From: a virus
Direction: 5' to 3' (one strand)
Length of the DNA: 27,124 bases
Virus record (IMG/VR): IMGVR_UViG_3300030331_000171
Coordinates: 1 to 27,124 of that record
The first letter of the stretch is position 1; each line of letters begins with the position of its first letter. The notes under the pieces are model-generated. The model was not told the DNA's origin, made no database searches, and was given only the letters and a program-made list of their open reading frames with translations. The position numbers and the translations under genes were made by a program. This document shows, in pieces, positions 6,181-14,245 of the stretch.

Positions 6181-6739
6181 TTAGATCAGGTGTTAAAAAG
6201 TCACTTAATGTTATACCACCTTGTCTGTCTCTTACCTTTTCTAAATTCATACCTGAATAAAACGCGTTTTTAGAAGGTGATATGTCTTCATTGGTGTTTG
6301 TATTTAATTCAGGGTAACTACTATTGTTATGTCTTAGATAGTCTATTAACCTCTCGGTATAGAACTCTGCCGTGTTTCTAACTTCTTCACGAAGATCGTT
6401 AGCTTCTTGTCTACTTAAGGGTGTACTGTTTTCTGCTGTCTTTTGTACTATGTTATTGTTCATTACTTTAAATCGTAAGAACGGTATACATTCAAAGAAA
6501 GCCCAATGTACTAAAGCGTCTTGTACGTATTCGTCTACTAGTGTTTCGTAAACCCCTGACAACGTGCCACCTGATATTTTAGTTTGTAACGCTTCAAAAA
6601 GGTCTGTACCTAACACACGTTCTATGTGTTTCTTTTGTGCTACTTTTAGATAGGGTAAGATAAATTCAATATCTACGTTACCACCTATAGCAGTAGAATC
6701 TTTTAACTTGTTTTCTGAAATAAATAATACGTAACTCAT
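6173..6739 (-). CDS. Putative head-tail connector/neck protein
   Basis: A 188-residue helical protein. It opens with YVLFISENKLKDSTAIGGNV and then IEFILPYLKVAQKKHIERVL, followed by GTDLFEALQTKI, a run of helices ending near residue 130, and a Pro/Asn-rich C-terminal tail. The helical bundle and its position 3 bases after the portal gene suit a head-completion or connector protein of the kind seen in Bacteroidetes phages. I have no catalytic or signature residues to prove it. The C-terminal 40 residues look disordered and could thread onto the portal or tail. Confidence 0.5.
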   Translation of the reverse strand: MSYVLFISENKLKDSTAIGGNVDIEFILPYLKVAQKKHIERVLGTDLFEALQTKISGGTLSGVYETLVDEYVQDALVHWAFFECIPFLRFKVMNNNIVQKTAENSTPLSRQEANDLREEVRNTAEFYTERLIDYLRHNNSSYPELNTNTNEDISPSKNAFYSGMNLEKVRDRQGGITLSDFLTPDLNE

Positions 6740-6742
6740 AAT

Positions 6743-8944
6743 TTAACTTTTTCTACCTTGTCTAGGCATACGTTTAGGTGCTATTGCTACTCTTTTGTCG
6801 TTCTTCTTTGCAGTAAATCCTTCACTTCGTGCTTTTGTATATCCTATTAGTTCTGCGTCTTTTATCTTTGTACTAACGTCAATACCTAGTTTTGTCTTAT
6901 ATATTTGTCTTAACCAAAAGTGATGACATTGTGCGCCACCTTTGAATAAAAATTTATCATATCCTGCTTTACCTGTACCTTTTGGTGAAAACTCTTTATT
7001 TAGTTTAAACATTCTATCAATGTCTTCTTTTCTGTATAGTTTTTTTGCAGCCATCATTTTTTGGCAAAAGTCTCTTTTTTTACCTGTCTTACGTTTTAGA
7101 AATTGGTCTTCAGCGTAAATATATCTTACTCTAAAGTAGTCAAACGTTTTTTTACTAATACCGTCTTGCTCACTCTTAGCGTCAGGTATTGCTCTACCTG
7201 TACTTAGCTCTACTTTTTCTGTAGCTATCTTATTTAGTTCGCCTTCAAAATCAAATTCTACGTGTTCACCGTCTACTACTTCTTCTTCTACTAACTCCCA
7301 GTCTTCAGGTATGTCTTCTACAGTTTCTAAAAATAAATCTAGTTCTGTTTTATTTAATTGTAGATTAGTTATTTGATCGTGATTTTCACAGGGCATAAAA
7401 TATTCTTTACCGTCTTGGGTGTGTACATGATGACCACTACAACCAATTCTTTTTGCTTCTGCTTCTGCTTCTTCTATAGTGTCATATAACGGTAGTTCTA
7501 CACCGTCTGTGATCATACTACCAACTTTTTTTAAGTTAGTTTGTTCGTAATTCATAGTGTCTGATGCGTCCTTATGACTAGAACAAGGCATATACACGGT
7601 TTCTCCTTTGTGTTGCATTTCGTGAAAACCCTTACAGCCTAATTCTTTTGCTTTAATTAGTGCTTCTTCTACTGTACTATAAAAAGGCATACCATTTATT
7701 TCACCTATTTTAGCTAAACTTTCACTTTCTAAGTTTTCTTGTTCTAGTGGTTCAAGTCCTAGCTTTTCTCTAATTTCTTCTTTAGTCATTACATTACGCA
7801 TATCCTCAACGGTAAACGTAGTCATAATAGGACTAGACTGCACTATTTGTAAGTCTGCTTGTATATCGTTTACTAATAGTATTTTTTCAAGTGTTTTGAG
7901 TATGTGTTCTTGATAAGGTTTTACAACTGTGTTTTGGTATATCTCAAATGCTTGCATAAGTTCGTCACGACCACCTAACTGACCTTCTGTTTTGACACCT
8001 AGTAACATTGGACTTGTAACTCTGTGACCTGTCATTATGTTTTGTACTAATAATTCTTGTAGTGCTAAGTATTGCTTGTCAGCGTTACTTACATCTATAG
8101 GTGTTATTTCTGCTGCCCTGTCTTTACTGTCTGAAAAACTTAATACAAATTTACCTGCGTTGCCTGATCCTGTAAATTTCTTTTCTATACTACGTTCTAT
8201 TTGTAGTCTTTCTTCTGCTGTAGGTACTCCGTTGTTCATATTAATAAAATACGAACCTGAGAAACCTCTTTCTATGTTACCTAAATGATATTCACTTACT
8301 TTTTGATCTATTAACGCCCAGTTACACGCTGAACTATAGTCAGGTGTATAATACATTTCCATATTAGGACTATAAAGACCTGTGTATAATATCTGACTAG
8401 GTGTCGTTCTGTCTAGTGGGTTAAATGCTGCAACCTCTTGTGGTTTATTTCGTCTTATGTTACTCCAATCTGCTGAAATATAATATTTATCCACTCTACC
8501 CATTGCGTTCGGTAAACCTACTCTAAGACGTTCTACAGGCACGTGGTATACTTCTGCTACCTGCCCTGACTTAGAATATATAACATTTAAGGCAAAACCA
8601 CCTTGTAGTTTAAAGTCAAAAGCACATTTTTTAATTACCTCGTGTAGTGTTTCTTTACTATTAGCGTTTCTAAAGAAGTTTTCTAGCTTTGCGTTAAGCT
8701 CTACACTATCTGTTTCTTTTGCAGTTATGTCTTGTCCTGCAATCATTTGTGCAGTAGCGTTTATTATCGCCGAGTGAGTACCCGAATTGTAGTATAGATC
8801 AATAATAAAGTTAGGGTACAAATTTTTGTAGTCGTCTGTACCGTACTCAATCCAGTTTTTACCACGTGCTTCTTGTATTTGTGGTGCTGTACTGTACTCT
8901 AAGTTTATGTTTATTAGGTTTTCCATTATTCTGTTGTTGTCCAA
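6743..8944 (-). CDS. Portal protein with C-terminal Cys/His modules
   Basis: A 733-residue protein. Residues 1-400 look like a phage portal: YYNSGTHSAIINATAQMIAG near the start, FKLQGGFALNVIYSKSGQVA with HVPVERLRVG, then SPMLLGVKTEGQLGGRDELM and a VKPYQEHILKTLEKIL stem helix. Portals form the dodecameric DNA channel at the capsid vertex. An extension follows. Two 39-residue modules (419-457 and 484-522) each have C-x3-H-x12-C-x2-H with a shared YMPC/FMPC core, suggesting metal binding. An acidic linker and a final domain (about 595-685) with RDFCQKMMAAKKLYRKEDI and GAQCHHFWLRQIY follow. Portals usually run 400-550 residues, so the extension is substantial. The start overlaps the 81-aa gene by 19 bases. 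Confidence 0.8.
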   Translation of the reverse strand: MDNNRIMENLININLEYSTAPQIQEARGKNWIEYGTDDYKNLYPNFIIDLYYNSGTHSAIINATAQMIAGQDITAKETDSVELNAKLENFFRNANSKETLHEVIKKCAFDFKLQGGFALNVIYSKSGQVAEVYHVPVERLRVGLPNAMGRVDKYYISADWSNIRRNKPQEVAAFNPLDRTTPSQILYTGLYSPNMEMYYTPDYSSACNWALIDQKVSEYHLGNIERGFSGSYFINMNNGVPTAEERLQIERSIEKKFTGSGNAGKFVLSFSDSKDRAAEITPIDVSNADKQYLALQELLVQNIMTGHRVTSPMLLGVKTEGQLGGRDELMQAFEIYQNTVVKPYQEHILKTLEKILLVNDIQADLQIVQSSPIMTTFTVEDMRNVMTKEEIREKLGLEPLEQENLESESLAKIGEINGMPFYSTVEEALIKAKELGCKGFHEMQHKGETVYMPCSSHKDASDTMNYEQTNLKKVGSMITDGVELPLYDTIEEAEAEAKRIGCSGHHVHTQDGKEYFMPCENHDQITNLQLNKTELDLFLETVEDIPEDWELVEEEVVDGEHVEFDFEGELNKIATEKVELSTGRAIPDAKSEQDGISKKTFDYFRVRYIYAEDQFLKRKTGKKRDFCQKMMAAKKLYRKEDIDRMFKLNKEFSPKGTGKAGYDKFLFKGGAQCHHFWLRQIYKTKLGIDVSTKIKDAELIGYTKARSEGFTAKKNDKRVAIAPKRMPRQGRKS

Positions 8945-9171
8945 TTAAAACCTTTTAGTTCTTCTAATATTTCTGCGTGTGTGTAGGTAACTACGTCATT
9001 TAAAAAAACAGGCGTGTCGCCTTCCCACTTAGCTATAAATAATAAACCATCATTAGATGTTCTTATAGTTTCTCTACTAGACTCTAAGACCTTACCAAAA
9101 TCAAATACTGGGTTACCCTCTGCATCTACTTCGTCTAATAATTCTATGTCACATATTGCGTATTTTCTCAT
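8926..9171 (-). CDS. Hypothetical protein before the portal, 81 aa
   Basis: An 81-residue acidic protein (KYAICDIELLDEVDAEGNPV, then LLFIAKWEGDTPVFLNDV and a C-terminal HAEILEELKGFNW helix). It looks like a compact alpha/beta domain without known motifs. It sits between the LamG-like protein gene and the portal gene and overlaps the portal start by 19 bases, so it is cotranscribed with virion genes. Whether it is structural or an assembly factor cannot be told. A/T-rich sequence ending AAAATT precedes the ATG. Confidence 0.7.
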   Translation of the reverse strand: MRKYAICDIELLDEVDAEGNPVFDFGKVLESSRETIRTSNDGLLFIAKWEGDTPVFLNDVVTYTHAEILEELKGFNWTTTE

Positions 9172-9182
9172 AATTTTAATTT

Positions 9183-11096
9183 TTAACTTGGTACGTCATT
9201 TGTTATATCTGCTTCTGTCATATTTGTCATTAATGCTGGTACACCATTAACTTCTTTAAATGTAGCATTTTTATATTGTGCAGTAAATGTTTCTGTGCCT
9301 GAAGTAACTGCGGTAAGTTGTAATCTTAAAGTGACAGTAGTAGTTGAACCTGCATTACCTGTTGCAACAAAACAAATACTTAATTTTTCAAATTCGCCAC
9401 TACCTGAATGAAAATTACTGCCAGGAAAACTACCTCCAGGAGATCCAGTAAATACATGTAATCTAGCTTTGTCATTAGTGCTTTTTACTAAAGCTTCAAA
9501 TTTGTATGTTCTACCGACTGTTGCTGTATAATTTTGAAATAATTGTGATTCACTATTAGATCCACCTTGTTGTATGCCTCCTGTTACTATATATGTACTA
9601 CTATCCCAAGTCCAGGCACTACCAGCCAATACATTACCTGAAGGGAAAAAATTTTCAAACCAACCATTTAGATTTATTGGGTTTAAAAGAAAATCACCAT
9701 TAGTAACTAATTCACTACCTAAACTAGGTTCTACCATATCACATATTAAAGGGTGTGTGTCTAATATACCGTCACCCATTCTGTAATAGTTTCTAAGATT
9801 AGAAGAGCTGTAAGGTATTGAATTTAATTTAAGGTTAGTAGCTACATATTTTTGTTCTTCAGCCATTAAATTACTAATGCTACCTGTAAAACTAATATTT
9901 GGGTCTACAAATAAATGTGCTGAACCTGCACAAGTTAGTATCTGTGAATAAGTACCTGCTGTAGTTCTTACAGTACCATTTGTCGTTCCACATAATACTC
10001 TTACTCCATTACCTGCTGTTACTTCATTTATTGTAAAAGTAATTTTGTATGTTTTACCAATAGTAAATACGTTTGTTTGTAGTAGGTTACCTGTTGCTTC
10101 TGTTGCAATCATTTTTTCATCACCAAAAGAAAAACCTGTACCTAATGTAAACCTGTCGTTAGGGTCTACTTGTTTTACTGATACGTTGTCTATTTGTCCG
10201 TTAAAAACTCCACTTGAATTAGCATAAAATCTAAATGCGTCATTTGTTGTTGTTTGTTCTAAATATAAAGTATGTGTACCATCTGTAAATACTGATGTAA
10301 AACTTCCTGTTCCTAACCTTACTCGCACTCCACCTGATGTAGTATTACTAATAGTAAAAACTATTTTGTAAAGTTTGTTTTGAACTAAACCAATAGCTTG
10401 ATTTACATTGTTAGATGAAGTGGTTGTTAATATTAATTTACCATTACTAATTTGCCAATCATTACCCACATTATTATTCCAATCACTATCAGTTGCAAAA
10501 TCACCATTGGTAACCAACTCACTACCTAACTCATCAAAGTTACCATTCTGTACTAAGTTAGCACCATACTTTATTCTGTATATCTTTGTTACTTCTTCTT
10601 CTTCTAATGCTCTGTCAAATATTGCTAGTTCGTCTATTTTGCCTAAAAACTCTAAAGCTCTGTCATCAAAGTTTCTTGCACCTATTTTTGCGTTTGTGGT
10701 TACGCTTACTTCTTGTGTAGTGGTAGCAGACTGGTCTAAAGAACCATTTATATATAACTTTTGTGTTGTGCCGTCATAAGTACCTACTATATGCACCCAT
10801 TCATCTACATAACTATTTGTGCTAGTCAAGGCACTATCATTTACTCTATATATTATATTTTCAGACGAATCTGTTCTTAATCTTATACCATCATTTGCTG
10901 AATCTCTTGAATCAAATATAGTTTTACTAGAACCACTATTAGTAATTTTAACCCAAGTGCTTATAGTGTGTTGTGTATAGCTTATAGGTTCACCTAACTG
11001 TATAAAGTCATCTACTCCGTCAAAGTCTACGCTATGTAAGTTGTGAAACTTGTAGACAGGTTTGCCTATACTTTCTAAATTAGATAGTTTTAACAT
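9183..11096 (-). CDS. LamG and carbohydrate-binding-like virion protein
   Basis: A 637-residue beta-rich protein. Residues about 20-175 form a LamG/concanavalin A-like domain: VDFDGVDDFIQLG, HTISTWVKI, WVHIVGTYDGTTQKLYING and KIDELAIFDRALEEEEV are its hallmarks. Three further beta-sandwich modules follow. Modules 1 (about 190-310) and 3 (about 459-615) open with GSELVTNGDF, and modules 1 and 2 (about 310-412) share a GKTYKITFTI-like strand and end with an I-x-N-V/L strand, like CBM4/9-type carbohydrate-binding domains. The likely role is binding host surface glycans as a fibre or capsid decoration. It lies between small virion genes and the portal, so it could be head- or tail-attached. Confidence 0.75.
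   Translation of the reverse strand: MLKLSNLESIGKPVYKFHNLHSVDFDGVDDFIQLGEPISYTQHTISTWVKITNSGSSKTIFDSRDSANDGIRLRTDSSENIIYRVNDSALTSTNSYVDEWVHIVGTYDGTTQKLYINGSLDQSATTTQEVSVTTNAKIGARNFDDRALEFLGKIDELAIFDRALEEEEVTKIYRIKYGANLVQNGNFDELGSELVTNGDFATDSDWNNNVGNDWQISNGKLILTTTSSNNVNQAIGLVQNKLYKIVFTISNTTSGGVRVRLGTGSFTSVFTDGTHTLYLEQTTTNDAFRFYANSSGVFNGQIDNVSVKQVDPNDRFTLGTGFSFGDEKMIATEATGNLLQTNVFTIGKTYKITFTINEVTAGNGVRVLCGTTNGTVRTTAGTYSQILTCAGSAHLFVDPNISFTGSISNLMAEEQKYVATNLKLNSIPYSSSNLRNYYRMGDGILDTHPLICDMVEPSLGSELVTNGDFLLNPINLNGWFENFFPSGNVLAGSAWTWDSSTYIVTGGIQQGGSNSESQLFQNYTATVGRTYKFEALVKSTNDKARLHVFTGSPGGSFPGSNFHSGSGEFEKLSICFVATGNAGSTTTVTLRLQLTAVTSGTETFTAQYKNATFKEVNGVPALMTNMTEADITNDVPS
9690..9722 (-). repeat. 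Diverged direct repeat, downstream copy
   Basis: A 33-base segment matching 10497-10529 with three mismatches by eye. It encodes the GSELVTNGDF opening of the third beta-sandwich module. The near identity at DNA level points to recent module duplication or recombination inside the gene. Confidence 0.75.
10497..10529 (-). repeat. Diverged direct repeat, upstream copy
   Basis: Partner of 9690-9722, encoding GSELVTNGDF at the start of the first beta-sandwich module. Three of 33 bases differ, mostly at third codon positions, so the protein sequence is kept. Confidence 0.75.
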
Positions 11097-11372
11097 TTAG
11101 AGTGTGTCGTTCTTGTATATTAACGCTAAACCACTACTGATAGTTATAGCTGTAAATGATAAAAATAATGTAGTGCCTGCACCGTATGTTTGGTGTAAGT
11201 TGCTATCTGTACCTGTGACGTTAGAACCTGTGTCTAAGTTTGTTACTACAGTCTCTATAGGAAAAGCTACTGCGTAACAGTCCTTACCTGTTACTGCGCC
11301 TGTGCCTGATACTACTATTTCTACGCCACCCTTACCTAACTGTTCTGATAATAATTCTTGTGTTGTGTCCAT
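11097..11372 (-). CDS. Small virion-associated protein, 91 aa
   Basis: A 91-residue protein with a short N-terminal helix (TTQELLSEQLGKGGVEIVVS) followed by beta-strand-rich sequence with many Gly, Thr and Ser (TLFLSFTAITISSGLALIY). Its start follows the stop of the 160-aa gene directly, and its stop is immediately followed by the LamG protein ATG. It looks like a small structural or decoration subunit. No family is recognised, and the structural role is inferred from position and composition. Confidence 0.65.
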   Translation of the reverse strand: MDTTQELLSEQLGKGGVEIVVSGTGAVTGKDCYAVAFPIETVVTNLDTGSNVTGTDSNLHQTYGAGTTLFLSFTAITISSGLALIYKNDTL

Positions 11373-11855
11373 TTAATTTGTATATATATAATTTGTACTA
11401 TTTGTTTCTGTATATTGTGTATATTTTACCTGCTCACTACCTACTGTTTCGCTCACTAATAATTTGCCTTGTTCTACCAAACCTTTTACTGTGCCGTGTA
11501 CACTACCTGTGTCATTTGCTACGTCTGTTTCACTAATAGGTGCTGTGTCTTCATTTAGTGTTGGTACTGTACCATTAAAACTAACTTCATATAATTCGTA
11601 TTTATGGTAACCAAAAGGTTTTAAATTTATAGCACCTGTAAATACGTTTTCTGTTGTGTTATGTGTCAAAGTAAAATCTGTATATCTTTCTCTAATTGTT
11701 TGACTTTGTCCGTATGCATATTTTACTGTGCCTGACAGATCATTAGTTAGTTTTACTAAAAATCTAATCTGCGAACTTGGTACACTTGTATCTATTCTTT
11801 TGTCTTCTGTCGTGACATAAAACGTAGCTGTAGAACCGTAAGTAACGTGTTGCAT
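11373..11855 (-). CDS. Putative structural protein, 160 aa
   Basis: A 160-residue beta-rich protein (VTYGSTATFYVTTEDKRID, IRFLVKLTNDLSGTVKYAYG, NLKPFGYHKYELYEVSFNG) ending in a polar, Tyr/Thr-rich tail. It is the first gene after a strong intrinsic terminator and has a copy of the TCTATTATATA motif only two bases before its ATG, so it appears to open a transcription unit for the 160-aa, 91-aa, LamG, 81-aa, portal and connector genes. No catalytic motif is seen; a minor head or tail protein is likely. Family unknown to me. Confidence 0.65.
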   Translation of the reverse strand: MQHVTYGSTATFYVTTEDKRIDTSVPSSQIRFLVKLTNDLSGTVKYAYGQSQTIRERYTDFTLTHNTTENVFTGAINLKPFGYHKYELYEVSFNGTVPTLNEDTAPISETDVANDTGSVHGTVKGLVEQGKLLVSETVGSEQVKYTQYTETNSTNYIYTN

Positions 11856-11857
11856 AC

Positions 11858-11870
11858 TATATAATAGAAA
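11858..11870 (-). promoter_or_regulatory. Repeated late promoter-like motif, copy 4
   Basis: On the minus strand this reads TTTCTATTATATA, then GT and the ATG of the 160-aa gene. It lies 24 bases beyond a clear intrinsic terminator, which supports its acting as a new promoter. If the TATATA part is a -10-like element, the transcript would be leaderless or nearly so. The same 11-mer TCTATTATATA occurs at 14208, 15876 and 25373. Confidence 0.5.
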
Positions 11871-11893
11871 AACGTTTAATTTATTTTATAAAC

Positions 11894-11919
11894 AAAAAAA
11901 AAGGTGGTAAAATACCACC
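11894..11919 (-). terminator. Intrinsic terminator after the tail tube gene
   Basis: On the minus strand GGTGGTA (11919-11913) pairs perfectly with TACCACC (11909-11903) around a 3-base loop and is followed directly by nine T residues (11902-11894). This is a textbook rho-independent terminator. It starts 24 bases after the stop of the probable tail tube gene and should end the capsid/tail tube transcript before the next promoter-like motif. Confidence 0.88.
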
Positions 11920-11943
11920 CTTCTTTACTTATGAAAACATATA

Positions 11944-12537
11944 TTATGTTGTAGTTACTGTTGCTGTAAACGCTGAATTGTCAAAAGGTACGTTAGTGTA
12001 GTCTGCGACAATACAAGCAGGGTAGCTTTCTTGTCCACTAAATGTGAGGTCTGAACCTGACATATCACCTAGAGCTGCACCTGATGCGTTAGTACCTGCA
12101 TTAAGCTCTAAACCATTCTCTAAACCTAAAGCGACTATAACTCTTTTACCTGATGTATTGATTTGATTTAATTCTACAAATACAATTAATTTATTTCTTG
12201 ATAAAAGTTTTATTTCGTTTCTGTCTGCTATGCTTAGTTTGTGTAGTTTAATGTTTACTGACTGGTCAAAGAATATTGTACCATTTTCTGTGCTACCTGT
12301 GATAGTTTCTGTAAATGATCCTGTACCTCTAACTAACTCGTACTTAAATAGTTCATCACCTGTACCACTACCTGATAAATCTAAGTCTGTAATAGTACCT
12401 GATGCTGGTTCTATACCTGCACCTGCGTTGTTACCATTTATAGCTGCGTCTGCGTGTTGCACAAAGTATACTGCCTTTACACCACCTACGGTGTCTCTAC
12501 AATCTAATTGTCTTCCTGTTGTTAATTCACAAGCCAT
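11944..12537 (-). CDS. Probable major tail tube protein
   Basis: A 197-residue protein opening MACELTTGRQLDCRDTVGGV, a start seen in Bacteroidetes phage tail proteins to my recollection. The middle has GTGSFTETITGSTENGTIFF followed by VNIKLHKLSIADRNEIKLL and NKLIVFVELN, the order of strands and helix typical of tube proteins. It then ends in Gly/Ser/Thr-rich strands. Placement directly after the major capsid gene and before a strong terminator suggests a highly expressed virion protein. A head decoration protein is the main alternative. Three Cys are present, at residues 3, 13 and about 178. Confidence 0.6.
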   Translation of the reverse strand: MACELTTGRQLDCRDTVGGVKAVYFVQHADAAINGNNAGAGIEPASGTITDLDLSGSGTGDELFKYELVRGTGSFTETITGSTENGTIFFDQSVNIKLHKLSIADRNEIKLLSRNKLIVFVELNQINTSGKRVIVALGLENGLELNAGTNASGAALGDMSGSDLTFSGQESYPACIVADYTNVPFDNSAFTATVTTT

Positions 12538-12552
12538 ATTTATTGTTTTAAG

Positions 12553-12588
12553 GCAGTTTAAGAGGGTTTTGATACCCTCTCTTACTGC
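12553..12588 (-). other. Long imperfect hairpin between capsid and tail tube genes
   Basis: Ten bases after the capsid stop codon the minus strand can fold as GCAGT-AA-GAGAGGGT, a 6-base loop, then ACCCTCTT-AA-ACTGC: 8 pairs including one G-T, a 2x2 internal loop of A residues, then 5 pairs. There is no long T-tract behind it (TTAAAACAATAAAT), so it is not a classic terminator. It may protect the capsid mRNA 3' end, be an RNA processing site, or attenuate read-through to balance capsid and tube levels. Confidence 0.6.
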
Positions 12589-12598
12589 AAGTTAATTA

Positions 12599-13516
12599 TT
12601 AGTCTAATCTTACTATATCTGCACCTTGTGCGTGTTGCGTACCACCCGTGAACTTAGCTACCACTCTGATATTGTCAGAACCGTCTAAGTCACCCATATC
12701 TAACATTTTAATTTCTGTGTGGTCAGAAACTAAGTCTGTTCCAAAGAATAAGTTAGATGCTTGAGCTGCACACATTTTGTTATCTACCATACCTGGACAA
12801 ACTGCAATCTTAATACCGTTAAACATTGGTCTGAAACCTTCGCCCATATTGTATAGTCTTTCGTAACCTGCTGCTGCTTGGTTAGCTAAGTAAAGTCTGT
12901 AAGACGCTACTGACATATAGATATATAAGTCTTCTTTAGTGTATACTGCTGAAGGTATTGCATTTACAAGTGCATTTAGGTCGTCATCTATACTAGCTAC
13001 AGTAAATGCTGAACCTGCACCTGCAGAGTTATCTGCTTCTACGATAGCTGTGTCATTCTCAAAGTGTCCGTTACCTGCTTGCATAAATCCTGTGAACTCA
13101 CCTGAATTTGAATCTAGTCCGTTCCAAATGCTAGTTTCTACTGAATCTGCAATAGTTGCTGAAAGGTAAGACATTACAAAAGCTGCAAAGTCGTCACTCA
13201 TTCCGTCATTGTGTCTACCTGCTTGCATTTGTGCTGCTTGCCAGTCTGCTAGTAAATCTTTTTTACAAAGATCAACGTTAATTTCTAATTGTTTTGGTGT
13301 TAAAACTCTTTCAGTTAAAGTAAGTGTACCTGCGTCAGTGAAGTCACAAGTAGCATCTTTAATAAGTCCTGAAGTAGCAACTTTAGTTATGTTTCTTTTG
13401 AACTTTACATTTTCTAGTACAGTCAAAAACTCTAAAGATTTTGATGACTTTAACGCTGCGCCAATATACTGACCTGCGTGTTCACCACTATAATTTGATG
13501 TTATTGAAAAACTCAT
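12599..13516 (-). CDS. Major capsid protein (HK97-like)
   Basis: A 305-residue protein with features of HK97-fold capsid proteins. An N-terminal arm is followed by LTERVLTPKQLEINVDLCKK and a spine-helix-like region (DDFAAFVMSYLSATIADSVE). Next comes IWNGLDSNSGEFTGFMQ, a P-domain-like DLYIYMSVASYRLYLANQ, then FNGIKIAVCPGM and ASNLFFGTDLVSDHTEIKML, with a closing FTGGTQHAQGADIV. The FNG-x-I ... NLFFGTDL segment is the most diagnostic. It follows the acidic scaffold gene and, further upstream, the protease gene, the usual head-assembly order. The hairpin just downstream suggests mRNA-level control. There is no obvious Lys/Asn crosslink signature to report. Confidence 0.88.
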   Translation of the reverse strand: MSFSITSNYSGEHAGQYIGAALKSSKSLEFLTVLENVKFKRNITKVATSGLIKDATCDFTDAGTLTLTERVLTPKQLEINVDLCKKDLLADWQAAQMQAGRHNDGMSDDFAAFVMSYLSATIADSVETSIWNGLDSNSGEFTGFMQAGNGHFENDTAIVEADNSAGAGSAFTVASIDDDLNALVNAIPSAVYTKEDLYIYMSVASYRLYLANQAAAGYERLYNMGEGFRPMFNGIKIAVCPGMVDNKMCAAQASNLFFGTDLVSDHTEIKMLDMGDLDGSDNIRVVAKFTGGTQHAQGADIVRLD

Positions 13517-13534
13517 TTTGTTATTATTTAATTA

Positions 13535-14191
13535 TTATTTATTTAAGTTATAATAAAACCTTTCTTTGCTGTTCATATTAGCATAAGGTTTTGTATTAAG
13601 TTTTGTTTCGTTGAATTTAGAAACCTCAACAGGTTTAGTTGCAGGTTCTTTAGATAATTCTACGATTTGTGATTGTAATTCCTCTTTTTCAGTAGTTAGT
13701 TCACCGTTTATGTCTTTCATTTCTTCAAGTTCTGCTGAAAGTCTTGATACGTCTGACCTTACTTCTTCTAAAAGTTCTTTAATTACTACACCTATTTCTT
13801 CAATAAGTGCGTTCTTGTCAAAGTTTTCGTTTTCTACTTCTTCTGTTTCCTCAACAGTTTCCTCTGACATTTCTTCTTCTTCTACTGCTTCAACTTCTTC
13901 TTTTTCTTCTGTCTCTTCTTCTTCTTCTTCAGTTTCTTTTTTCTCCATTGATGCTACGATACCTTCTTTTTCTACCTTGAACTCAACTCCGTCTTCTGTT
14001 TCGTAAGTTCCTACTGGTACAGGCATTGTGCTACCGTCTTCAGCTAGTATCATTACTTCTACGCCTTCTGCAAGTTCATCTGCTTTTGAAACGACAATAG
14101 TACCGTCAATAAGTTTAGCTTGAAATTCTAGGTTTAATTCTTCTTCTTTGTCTAAACCTAATGCTGATAATATTTGTTTTTTTAAATCCAT
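13535..14191 (-). CDS. Acidic coiled-coil scaffolding-like protein
   Basis: A 218-residue protein just before the capsid gene. The N-terminal 80 residues are a small beta-rich region (VEVMILAEDGSTMPVPVGTY). A nearly pure Glu/Thr/Val linker covers residues 83-122, and residues about 128-182 are a strong coiled coil (IKELLEEVRSDVSRLSAELE). The C-terminus has a conserved-looking NMNSKERFYYNLNK that could contact capsid subunits. Acidic, coiled-coil proteins at this position act as internal scaffolds and are removed by the head protease; the XkdF-like protease is encoded two genes upstream. A copy of the TCTATTATATA motif lies 16 bases before the ATG. The long antisense reading of the Glu-rich tract is an artefact. 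Confidence 0.72.
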   Translation of the reverse strand: MDLKKQILSALGLDKEEELNLEFQAKLIDGTIVVSKADELAEGVEVMILAEDGSTMPVPVGTYETEDGVEFKVEKEGIVASMEKKETEEEEEETEEKEEVEAVEEEEMSEETVEETEEVENENFDKNALIEEIGVVIKELLEEVRSDVSRLSAELEEMKDINGELTTEKEELQSQIVELSKEPATKPVEVSKFNETKLNTKPYANMNSKERFYYNLNK

Positions 14192-14207
14192 TTTTTAAAG
14201 TCTTTAG

Positions 14208-14220
14208 TATATAATAGAAT
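14208..14220 (-). promoter_or_regulatory. Repeated late promoter-like motif, copy 3
   Basis: The minus strand reads ATTCTATTATATA in the 54-base gap before the scaffold gene, 16 bases from its ATG. It shares TCTATTATATA exactly with three other gaps. It would raise transcription of the scaffold, capsid and tail tube genes ahead of the terminator at 11894. Confidence 0.5.
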
Positions 14221-14245
14221 TATTTATTTGTTGTTTGATTTTGTG

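Noticed and set aside
13611-14006. Plus-strand Ser-rich frame of 131 codons
   Set aside because: Its Ser runs are the antisense of the Glu-rich linker of the scaffold protein; a composition artefact.
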